From the IMG/VR virus record IMGVR_UViG_3300020377_000013, positions 1-41,349 of that record: a DNA stretch of 41,349 bases; one strand, written 5' to 3'. The notes under the pieces were generated by a model. That model saw nothing but the letters and a program-made list of their open reading frames with translations. It was not told where the DNA came from and ran no database searches. Origin of the DNA: a virus. Below are positions 33,798 to 41,349 of the stretch, piece after piece. Every line of letters begins with the position of its first letter. Within the stretch, counting starts at the first letter, position 1. The translations under genes were made by a program, and so were the position numbers.

Positions 33798-36700
33798 TGG
33801 CAGACTATAACGGACTTACGAGAAACGCATGGCCAGGAACATGGAGTCCTAGCTCTAATCATCCTATAGTATTAGACACAGAGATGCGCGGTGGTTTACG
33901 CTACGTCAGTGGTGATTCCGGCGATAGAGTATCAGACATTACTGGACAAAGATTACAAGACGGTATGTTAATCTATGTCAAGAAAGCTCATGAAGGTTTT
34001 GAAGCTGAACAGTATTATAGTTTTAAACTCCAATCAGGTCAATATAGAGATAGTTCTACTGGTGAATTACCTAATGCTTCTAACAATTGGGAAGAGTTTA
34101 GGCCAAAGGTTGACTCAGCTACTACAACAAATCTTATTGATAGCGCATACATTCAGGCTCGTCAAAACGATTCGGCTGAGACTGCTACAAATGCGTATAG
34201 ACTAAATGGGCAATCAGGTAATTATTATAGAGAATGGGCTAATACATTAAATCCACCTGCCATTTTAGATAATGTTGATGTTTCTAATATTATTACAACT
34301 GATGTTGACAAAGCTTTTGTTGATGCTTTAAATGTTGATGCCGATACACTTGACGGATTACATAAACAAGATTATATTAATCTTATCGATTCTGCAGTTA
34401 ATGCTTTAGTTGATGGAGCACCTGGTGCTTTAGATACATTAAATGAACTTGCTGCTGCACTGAACGATGACAGCGATGCTTATAATACTTTATTGGCGCA
34501 AATTGCTGCACTACCTGATTCTTCTCAAGTTCAATTAATTACAGAAACACAAGTTGATTCTGCTTATGTGCAGGCCAGACAAGACTTTGCGTATTCATCT
34601 TTAACAGGCGCACCAACTAATGTATCGACTTTTACAAACGATGCCAATTATCTGGATTCTACTACAGCACAAACATTAATTGATGCTACATATATTCAAC
34701 AGAATCAAAGTAACATAGACTCTAGCTTAGTATCAGGTCTTGTAGATTCCGCTTATGTACAAGCGAGACAGGATTTTGCTTATGGTTCATTAACTGGTGT
34801 ACCTACGAATGTATCGACTTTTACAAATGACGCTAATTATTTAGATTCCACAACCGTACAAGGTGTCGTTGATCAGTCTTATGTTACAGGTTTAATAGAC
34901 GCAACTTACTTAGATTCTGCCGAAGTCATTGCTCTTATTGATAGTGACCATGTTCGTAACAGAGCCACATTTGGATTGGCAGGTAACACTGGTTCACATA
35001 CATTTAGACCTGATACAGAGACACTAACATTTTTAGGAACTACTGGTCAAATTAATGCAGGTATTGCTGCAAATAATGTTACTCTAGAATTAGACCAGAA
35101 CATTAACAGTATTACCAGTATTGCTTTTGAAGGCGGGTCAAACAATAATAATGAAACAAAAATTCAGGCGATTGATCCTACAAAAGATAACACAATAAAT
35201 CTTCCGGATTCAAGTGGTACAGTTGCATTAGTTGAAACAATTGATTCAGCTTTCGTTCAAGCAAGAACTCCACAAATCGACCTTAGTGCAGTTGATCAGC
35301 ATATTATACCAGCTACAGGAACTCTATATGACTTAGGTGATTCAAATCATTTCTGGCGAGATCTATATCTTTCAGGTAGTACTTTAGTTCTTGGAGATTT
35401 AAAACTACAACAACACTCAGGTAATTTTAGATTTACAAATAGACACAATGGCAATGAAGTAAAAGTTGTAGCTGATAATGTTAGTCCACATTTAATCGAT
35501 TCATCAGTTATTACATCTCTTTCCAGTGCCTTAGATATATCTACATTTACAAATGATGCAAACTATTTAGACTCTAACACAGTTAAAGAAGTTATTGATT
35601 CCACATATATTGCCGCAGCTATTGAAACAGACAGTAATATCACAGTTACCATTATTAATAATGTTACAGATACAGTTGACTCTGCTTATGTTCTTGGAAG
35701 AGTTGCTGCAGCTCCATTCTTAGATTCTGCAGATGCAATACAATTAATTGATAGTACATATGTACAAGCAAGGCAAGACTTTGCATATGGTTCATTAACT
35801 GGAGTACCGACCACTGTTTCATCATTTACAAATGATGCCAATTATCTAGACTCAACTACTGTCTTACCTTTACTTCCAAAATTTGGTGCTGACTTTGTTG
35901 ATTCTGCAACAGTCTTAGATATTATTAATTCTGCAGGATTGGATTCAGATTTAGTTATAGCTCTTGTTGACTCTGCATATATCCAACTAAGAGATCGATT
36001 TCAAGATTCATCATTAGTTACATCAACTGTAGATGCTACATACGTACAATCAAGACAGATAACATATAATACATCTGACTTTTTAGACTCTGGTACAGTA
36101 TCATTAGTAGTTGATAGTGCATATGTTCTTGCAAGATCTCCGGCTGGAGTCGACTCGGCATCAGTTACAGCAATCATCGACTCAGCTTATATTGCAGCTA
36201 GAGTTAGTGGTGCAGATTCTGCAGAGATAGCTACAAACGCATATAGATTTAATAATGAAGCTCCATCATATTATTTAGATTATAATAATTTAAGTAATAA
36301 ACCAAGTATACCAACTATTGATAAAACATATGTTGATAACTTAAATGTAGATGCCGATACATTAGATAATCAAGATGGAAGTTACTATTTAAACTATAAT
36401 AATTTAAACAACAAACCTACAGTACTAACATCTACTGACGTTAAAAATATATTTAATTCAAGCGGTGATGATGAAATTAGTACTGGTGCAGTTGTTGATG
36501 CAAAGTATATTGAGTTTAAACATGATGGTGGAACACAGCACGAATTTACAGTTGAGGTTGTTTCTAAAACAAGCGCTCACAGGTATCAAGGTTCTGGTTC
36601 CTCTAATGGTTATCAAATTGACGGAGTGGAATCTCCATTCTTACAATTTGTTCCAGGTAACACTTATAGATTTCTACAAAATAATGGTACAAATAGTAGC

Positions 36701-39418
36701 CACCAAATTAGGTTTTACTATGATGCTGCTAAAACAACAGCATACACTACAGGTGTAACTCTTAATGGTAATGCTGGTCAGGCAGGAGCATATACTGAAA
36801 TTGTAGTAAGTGATGCAACACCTGCTGTTTTATATTATCAGTGTGTAAATCATGGATATATGGGTAATGCTGTATTTACGCAGACTCGTAACTTAACTGG
36901 ATTTACTACAGACGATCTTACAGAAGGGTCATCAAATAAGTATTACACCGATGCCTTAGGTGATAGTGCAGTTAATGCTGGATTAGCAAGCATTGATTCT
37001 GATTATATTCAACAAAGAACACGAATTGGTTTAGGTGATATAGATTTTGGTGCTAATAAAATACTATACGCCAATGTTTATTCTACTACCGGTGACTTAC
37101 CAAGTGCTTCAACTTATCACGGTATGTTTGCTCATGTTCATGGAACAGGTAAAGCTTATTATGCTCATGGCGGAAACTGGATAGAACTTGCAAATGCTAG
37201 TTCTACATTTAGTGGTAATTATAATGACTTATCAAATAAACCAGCATTCCTCGATTCATCTTTAACAACTCAATTAATTGATAGTGCATATGTACAGGCC
37301 AGACAGACGACTGGCGGAGGCGGAACTGTAGACTCTGCTGACATTATTGCTATTGTTGATTCGGCTTACGTTACTGCAAGATACACCGGTGCTGGTATTA
37401 CGCTATCTACTGCAAGACAAGGTATATCAGTTACAACCGGCGCAGCATCGGGTGGAGGCCAATTACAATACGATAATTCTACTGGTGTATTTACTTTTAA
37501 TCCTTCTACTAACACCGGTGGCGGTGGAGGTGGAGGTGGAACTGCAGATGGCATTACACTTACAAAATATGTATTTACAGCCGATTCAGCTCAAACAGCA
37601 TTTGCAGATTCTGACGATAACGGTTTACTATTAACATATGACGATTCCGATACGCAATTAAATGTTTACTTAAATGGTATTTTACTCGTAGACTCTGACG
37701 ACTTTACGCTTACAAATAGCACTACTGTAACACTTACAACCGGTGCTAACTTAAATGACGTAGTACAAATTATTAAGTACACACCACCTAGTGGTGGAGG
37801 CTCTGGCTCAGGTGTAGATTCTGCTGCAACTTTAAATCTTATTGATTCTGATTATGTTTTAGCTAGAGTCGGACCAATTGGTCAAGGAACACTAGCAGTC
37901 AACAAGTATTTTTTCGATGCCACAGCGGGACAAGGTAACTTTGCAGGTGCTGATAAATTTGGTAATACATTATCAATCACGCCGGCAAATATTGAAGTAT
38001 ACTTAAATGGTATTCTCTTAGTTGAGACGACTGACTATACAGCTACAACAGATGCTGTATCCTTAACAGCGGTTGCTGATAGTGGTTATTCACTTACTGT
38101 TATTGAAACAATTGGTCAAGTAAATACACACCAAGCTATGGTAGAAACAGTATTTGAATTTGATGCTGATTCGGGTCAAACTGTATTTAGTGGTATAGAT
38201 AGAGGTGGATTAAAAACACTTCAAATGTCTGACGGAATTGTTTCCGTATTTGTCAACGGTGTTCTTATTTCAGATGTTAACGATTATACAACAACTGGTA
38301 CCGCACTTACATTACTAGATCCTGCGGACTCTGGAGACTTTATCTCTGTAAAAGTTACAAGAGGTACTGTAGCTTCCTCATTAAACACTAAGCAATATGT
38401 ATTTACTGGACAAACAGGAACTACACTAACTGGTGGCGGTTTAGGTTTTACCGGTAATGTTCAAATATTTAAAAATGGTGATCCACTTAAAGAATCTGAA
38501 TTTGCTATATCAGGTGGAGATACAATCACTTTACAATCTGCGGCTATAGGATCTGATCAATTTATTGTACAGACTTTTAACGCACAAGAATTTACTGGTA
38601 AATCATATGATTTCGTAGCAGACTCAGGTCAAACCGTATTTACTGGAAATGATAGACACGGCAATCGTTTATATTATCGATCATCAGGCGCACTAGTTTA
38701 CCTAAACGGTATTGCTCTTGTAGATCAATCTGACTATGTAGCAACAAATGAACAAACTCTTACAATGAATGAGCCTGTTGCTGCAAATGATGAACTTAAG
38801 ATTTACACATTTATTCCTGCAGATCTTTCATCAATTGCTTCTCCACTATCACAAGTAAGATATGAATACACTGCTACTGCCGCTCAAAGCATTTTTACTG
38901 GTGCAGACAGTAATGGTCAGGTTTTATCTTTTGACTCTGACTTAGTAAGTGTATATATGAATGGTTTATTACTTAGATCTGAAGACTTTACTGCTACAGG
39001 TGGAAACACTATTACGCTAGGAGTAGGAGCAGATGCCGGTGATAACGTAACTGTTGAAAAACTTACCGGTAATAATATTGGCTTAGGACGTCAACAAGTA
39101 CAAGCTATGATTAATGCTAGTGGTGGTAATACTTGGGGAGAAGCTACTGCAAGTAAAAACATATCTGCTGGAAGTAAAAACATAGTTGATACTAATAGTA
39201 CAACCGTAACACTTACGTTACCTGGTTCTCCAGCTTTAGGAGATGAAGTTAGAGTAATTGACGGAACCGGAAATGCTTCAGTATATAATATTATAATAGA
39301 TAGAAATGCAAATAACATTATGGGGTCTAGCAGTAATTTAGTGATAGATGTAGATAGAGCAGCTATTGGACTTGTATACTATAATGCATCACAAGGTTGG
39401 ATATTAATAGAGAACTAA
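33797..39418 (+). CDS. Giant tail fibre protein, 1873 residues, with repeats and a cupredoxin-like domain
   Basis: This is the largest protein of the window. Residues about 110-870 are a shaft with many DSAYVQAR units and three copies of a 37-residue block (from residues 254, 317 and 652). NVDADTLDG and NVDADTLDN units mark domain edges. Residues about 917-1031 contain SSHQIRF (H969) and YYQCVNHGYMGN (C1016, H1019, M1022), the ligand pattern of a type 1 copper protein. A Gly-rich hinge (about 1238-1248) is followed by six modules of 65-85 residues (about 1253-1758), each with a VxLNGxLL-type strand. The end domain has TLPGSPALGDEVRVIDG and a YNASQGWILIEN finish. It probably is the main host-binding fibre. 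Confidence 0.8.
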   Translation: MADYNGLTRNAWPGTWSPSSNHPIVLDTEMRGGLRYVSGDSGDRVSDITGQRLQDGMLIYVKKAHEGFEAEQYYSFKLQSGQYRDSSTGELPNASNNWEEFRPKVDSATTTNLIDSAYIQARQNDSAETATNAYRLNGQSGNYYREWANTLNPPAILDNVDVSNIITTDVDKAFVDALNVDADTLDGLHKQDYINLIDSAVNALVDGAPGALDTLNELAAALNDDSDAYNTLLAQIAALPDSSQVQLITETQVDSAYVQARQDFAYSSLTGAPTNVSTFTNDANYLDSTTAQTLIDATYIQQNQSNIDSSLVSGLVDSAYVQARQDFAYGSLTGVPTNVSTFTNDANYLDSTTVQGVVDQSYVTGLIDATYLDSAEVIALIDSDHVRNRATFGLAGNTGSHTFRPDTETLTFLGTTGQINAGIAANNVTLELDQNINSITSIAFEGGSNNNNETKIQAIDPTKDNTINLPDSSGTVALVETIDSAFVQARTPQIDLSAVDQHIIPATGTLYDLGDSNHFWRDLYLSGSTLVLGDLKLQQHSGNFRFTNRHNGNEVKVVADNVSPHLIDSSVITSLSSALDISTFTNDANYLDSNTVKEVIDSTYIAAAIETDSNITVTIINNVTDTVDSAYVLGRVAAAPFLDSADAIQLIDSTYVQARQDFAYGSLTGVPTTVSSFTNDANYLDSTTVLPLLPKFGADFVDSATVLDIINSAGLDSDLVIALVDSAYIQLRDRFQDSSLVTSTVDATYVQSRQITYNTSDFLDSGTVSLVVDSAYVLARSPAGVDSASVTAIIDSAYIAARVSGADSAEIATNAYRFNNEAPSYYLDYNNLSNKPSIPTIDKTYVDNLNVDADTLDNQDGSYYLNYNNLNNKPTVLTSTDVKNIFNSSGDDEISTGAVVDAKYIEFKHDGGTQHEFTVEVVSKTSAHRYQGSGSSNGYQIDGVESPFLQFVPGNTYRFLQNNGTNSSHQIRFYYDAAKTTAYTTGVTLNGNAGQAGAYTEIVVSDATPAVLYYQCVNHGYMGNAVFTQTRNLTGFTTDDLTEGSSNKYYTDALGDSAVNAGLASIDSDYIQQRTRIGLGDIDFGANKILYANVYSTTGDLPSASTYHGMFAHVHGTGKAYYAHGGNWIELANASSTFSGNYNDLSNKPAFLDSSLTTQLIDSAYVQARQTTGGGGTVDSADIIAIVDSAYVTARYTGAGITLSTARQGISVTTGAASGGGQLQYDNSTGVFTFNPSTNTGGGGGGGGTADGITLTKYVFTADSAQTAFADSDDNGLLLTYDDSDTQLNVYLNGILLVDSDDFTLTNSTTVTLTTGANLNDVVQIIKYTPPSGGGSGSGVDSAATLNLIDSDYVLARVGPIGQGTLAVNKYFFDATAGQGNFAGADKFGNTLSITPANIEVYLNGILLVETTDYTATTDAVSLTAVADSGYSLTVIETIGQVNTHQAMVETVFEFDADSGQTVFSGIDRGGLKTLQMSDGIVSVFVNGVLISDVNDYTTTGTALTLLDPADSGDFISVKVTRGTVASSLNTKQYVFTGQTGTTLTGGGLGFTGNVQIFKNGDPLKESEFAISGGDTITLQSAAIGSDQFIVQTFNAQEFTGKSYDFVADSGQTVFTGNDRHGNRLYYRSSGALVYLNGIALVDQSDYVATNEQTLTMNEPVAANDELKIYTFIPADLSSIASPLSQVRYEYTATAAQSIFTGADSNGQVLSFDSDLVSVYMNGLLLRSEDFTATGGNTITLGVGADAGDNVTVEKLTGNNIGLGRQQVQAMINASGGNTWGEATASKNISAGSKNIVDTNSTTVTLTLPGSPALGDEVRVIDGTGNASVYNIIIDRNANNIMGSSSNLVIDVDRAAIGLVYYNASQGWILIEN
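34556..35860 (+). repeat. Dispersed 111-base repeat within the giant fibre gene (three copies and one partial)
   Basis: Copies lie at 34556-34666, 34745-34855 and 35750-35860, with a shorter piece near 35540-35582. Each full copy encodes about 37 residues of the type DSAYVQARQDFAYGSLTGVP followed by TNVSTFTNDANYLDSTT. They differ mainly at synonymous and a few amino acid positions, so they are old in-frame duplications or a structural repeat of the fibre shaft. Confidence 0.75.
37553..39070 (+). repeat. Six tandem protein modules in the giant fibre
   Basis: Six units of about 65-85 residues begin near 37553, 37892, 38137, 38382, 38592 and 38848. Their common plan is: strand of the type YVFTADSGQTVFSG, a short acidic/Gly turn, a VYLNGILLV-type strand, a DYTAT stretch, and a closing hydrophobic strand (VQIIKY, LTVIET, ISVKVT, FIVQTF, LKIYTF, VTVEKL). 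They diverge at the DNA level, so the repeat is visible mainly in protein. Confidence 0.75.
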
Positions 39419-39419
39419 T

Positions 39420-40994
39420 ATGGTAACACTGAGTAGTATAAGAAGAACAAAAGAAGAGCAGCAAGGGACTACTGGTTTAGATTCATCAGAAGTTATAGCA
39501 ATTGCAGGATCTGGTGTTGCTGTTTATGATACGTTAGATTCATTGCCTGCTTCTGGTATGACTGGAGGCGATGAAGCTTTTGTACAAAGCACTAATAGAC
39601 TTTATGTTTCAAATGGATCAGGCTGGTATAATACAACTCTCGTTAATAGAAATGTAAGATGGTCAGAACAACCTGATGCATCATACTCAATTGCTGATTC
39701 AGCTACACCTCTCGTAATTACTGCAAAAGCATTAGACTCTGATAACAATAATCTTCTTAATCAGTCGACTGTTACTGATAGCGCTCAGTACATGGTGGAT
39801 ATAACAGTTGATTCGTCTGTATTTACTTTCACACCTAAATCTCGTGACTCAATTGGTATTGAAGTTGCCAATGGTAATCTTTCTGATTCTAACGGAGATT
39901 TTATATACACCTTTAAATGGTCAGACGGTATAAATCATGTAGTGCAAGCTTCTACAATATCATACGGTGGTGCCGCTGCAGTAGGATTTAGTGGAACTCC
40001 AACAATCGCGGGTACAAATATTGGTAGTGGATTAATGTCATTCACATCAAGTGTTACAGGCCAGACTTTTTATTGGGTCGATTTTACTAACAACTCATCA
40101 AATAACGCCGGTGCAGCGGTTACACTTAGCACAACTCCAGGAGGAGTATTTTACCTTACAATGATGGGTGGTGGTGGAGGTAATGGTTATCGCGGCGGGC
40201 GTGGTGGACACGGCGCGCTTGGAGTTGCGCAAGTTACAGTTCCGGCCGGAGTTACAACAATGCGTATATTTGTCGGAGGTGGTGGATATAGTTCGTCAAC
40301 CGCGTCTGGTGCTGCCGGTGGAATTTATGGTGGTGGTAACGGAGGAAACAGCGGTAATGGTTATAATTTCTCCTCATCAGGTGGTGGATACACCGGTCTA
40401 TTTACTGGAAATTCTGCTAATTTTGCTAACGCAGTTGCAGTTGTAGGTGGAGGAGGAGGTGCCGGAGGGCAAAGTTCCAACGATCGCGGTGGTGACGGCG
40501 GCACATTTAATCAAGATGCAGGTTCTGGTAAGTGGAGCGGTGATAATGTTTGGAGTACAAACACCAATAACGGTTTAGGTGAAAAAGCGTTAACAACCCG
40601 CGGAGGTAGGGCAGCGTCTAGATCTAATTCATATCACAGCAGTCCTTCTGCTGGTACTGAATTGCAAGGTGGTACCGGTGCAAATTCAAACTATGACGCT
40701 GGCGGCGGTGGTGGTGGAGGCTACTATGGAGGCGGCGGCGGAGGCGGCGGCGGTGGCTATGATGGTGGAACAGGTGGAGGTGGATCTGGATATGCAGATC
40801 TAACTTACGTTACTATCATGCAAAACTCTAGCAATCAGGATTTAGTTACAAGTGGTGCAAATTGGAACTCTGCAGATCTATTAGATTATACTCGAACAGC
40901 AAGTGGCGCAACAGATTTTACTAGTGGACCAGCTGCTGGTGCCGGGCAAGGTGATGATCAAAGATGGCACGGTCAGATTATTTTGTGGAGTTAA
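39420..40994 (+). CDS. Adhesin-like fibre protein with polyglycine domain
   Basis: This 524-residue protein has an N-terminal module TLDSLPASGMTGGDEAFVQS and LYVSNGSGWYNTTLVNRN (about 38-78) that is repeated at the start of the next gene, then an Ig-like region with ADSATPLVITAKALDSDN (about 97-114). Residues about 248-460 are a Gly-rich domain with GGGGGNGYRGGRGG, VTVPAGVTTMRIFVGGGGY and dense GGGGGGGYYGG stretches; it resembles gp38-type adhesins, where polyglycine II helices present loops to the host. The end has YADLTYVTIMQNSS and ...RWHGQIILWS. It probably sits at the tip of a fibre and helps set host range. Confidence 0.72.
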   Translation: MVTLSSIRRTKEEQQGTTGLDSSEVIAIAGSGVAVYDTLDSLPASGMTGGDEAFVQSTNRLYVSNGSGWYNTTLVNRNVRWSEQPDASYSIADSATPLVITAKALDSDNNNLLNQSTVTDSAQYMVDITVDSSVFTFTPKSRDSIGIEVANGNLSDSNGDFIYTFKWSDGINHVVQASTISYGGAAAVGFSGTPTIAGTNIGSGLMSFTSSVTGQTFYWVDFTNNSSNNAGAAVTLSTTPGGVFYLTMMGGGGGNGYRGGRGGHGALGVAQVTVPAGVTTMRIFVGGGGYSSSTASGAAGGIYGGGNGGNSGNGYNFSSSGGGYTGLFTGNSANFANAVAVVGGGGGAGGQSSNDRGGDGGTFNQDAGSGKWSGDNVWSTNTNNGLGEKALTTRGGRAASRSNSYHSSPSAGTELQGGTGANSNYDAGGGGGGGYYGGGGGGGGGGYDGGTGGGGSGYADLTYVTIMQNSSNQDLVTSGANWNSADLLDYTRTASGATDFTSGPAAGAGQGDDQRWHGQIILWS

Positions 40995-40997
40995 TAG

Positions 40998-41349
40998 ATG
41001 GGAAGATCTAGAGATATAGCAGGAATTTTAGGTAAGTCCGAAGCTCAAAACATAAACAACTTAGCGTTTTTAAATACATCATCTCCTACTGGTGTTGATT
41101 CTGCACAAGTAAAATCTATTGGACTAGAACATTTTTCTACAGTCGATTCTTTACCTATAAGTAATTTAGAAGCAGGCCAACAAGCTTATGTTTCCGGAAC
41201 AAACAGATTGTATATGTCAAATGGATCTGGATGGTTCAACGTTGGATTGATAAATGCATCACCAAGTCTTACAATAGATCCTACAGGCACGATCGTTCTT
41301 GCGACAGATGGTACACCAACAACGATTACACTTACTGCAACTGACTCAG
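40998..41349 (+). CDS. Partial fibre protein sharing the N-terminal module of the adhesin gene
   Basis: An open frame starts at the ATG three bases after the adhesin stop and continues to the end of the window (117 codons seen). It reads MGRSRDIAGILGKSEAQNIN, then FLNTSSPTGVDSAQVKSIG, and later TVDSLPISNLEAGQQAYVSG and RLYMSNGSGWFNVGLINASP, a clear parallel to the LYVSNGSGWYNTTLVN part of the previous gene. An Ig-like stretch follows (LTIDPTGTIVLATDG). The MGRSRDIA opening is common in marine phage tail-fibre proteins. It is probably another fibre or adhesin; its C-terminal part is outside the window. Confidence 0.72.
   Translation, partial: MGRSRDIAGILGKSEAQNINNLAFLNTSSPTGVDSAQVKSIGLEHFSTVDSLPISNLEAGQQAYVSGTNRLYMSNGSGWFNVGLINASPSLTIDPTGTIVLATDGTPTTITLTATDS

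Noticed and set aside
34556-35860. Direct repeats considered as a CRISPR-like array
   Set aside because: Spacing is irregular, copies are 111 bases and in frame, and they encode fibre shaft units; this is protein repetition, not a CRISPR array.
36465-36758. Plus-strand frame of 97 residues inside the giant fibre
   Set aside because: It overlaps the cupredoxin-like region in another frame, is rich in Leu, Met and Gln as expected of a shifted frame, and has no ribosome binding site.
1-41349. tRNA genes, integrase, attachment sites, insertion sequences and strong terminators
   Set aside because: None was seen by eye on either strand; gaps between genes are short and no long GC-rich hairpin followed by a T-run stood out. 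A covariance and hairpin scan would be needed to exclude weak cases.

Overview
This window is most probably part of the late virion region of a low-GC, T4-like marine contractile-tailed phage (cyanophage/pelagiphage type). The evidence is a nearly continuous run of recognisable T4-type baseplate genes: gp4, gp54-like, gp26/51-like, gp48, gp53, gp27-like, gp5-like, gp25, gp6 and gp8. Several exact TATAAATA late-promoter boxes sit at gene boundaries. There is also the DUF4815-type giant structural protein and modular tail-fibre genes typical of ocean T4-like phages. The host cannot be named from this sequence. No tRNA, integrase, IS element, CRISPR array or gene-free stretch over 300 bases was seen.

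Layout. (1) Bases 1-1783, minus strand: gp4 head completion nuclease, a conserved T4-like late protein (possibly gp2), a tail-tube-fold protein (probable gp54), and the first 15 codons of a gp26/gp51-type hub protein. (2) Bases 1784-1832: divergent late promoters. (3) Bases 1833-9747, plus strand: the central hub and spike, gp48, gp53, gp27-like, an OB-fold gp5 with a peptidase M15 domain and a zinc-ligand-less amidase-like domain, and a separate beta-helical spike gene. (4) Bases 9784-15116: the wedge, gp25, gp6, a gp7-position protein, a small fibre-like protein and gp8. (5) Bases 15127-23830: large and small structural proteins that probably form the peripheral baseplate and fibre attachment sites. 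(6) Bases 23834-30134: an eight-gene enzyme cassette inside the tail operon, consisting of a radical SAM/SPASM protein, a QueC-like PP-loop ATPase, a twitch-type radical SAM protein, a DxD glycosyltransferase, a SAM methyltransferase and three more DxD glycosyltransferases. (7) Bases 30179-41349: two small tail proteins and a tail-fibre/adhesin block of 1017, 1873 and 524 residues, plus a partial gene that runs off the end.

How it fits together. The baseplate genes would build the hub, wedges and cell-wall-piercing spike, and the fibre genes would give host recognition. The cassette has no obvious promoter of its own, is packed with overlapping starts, and lies between baseplate-periphery and fibre genes, so it should be expressed late together with the fibres. 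My main hypothesis is that it makes and attaches an unusual sugar or other modification to a virion protein, most simply the Ser/Asp-rich fibres. Modification of host surface glycan is the alternative. No substrate can be read from the sequence.
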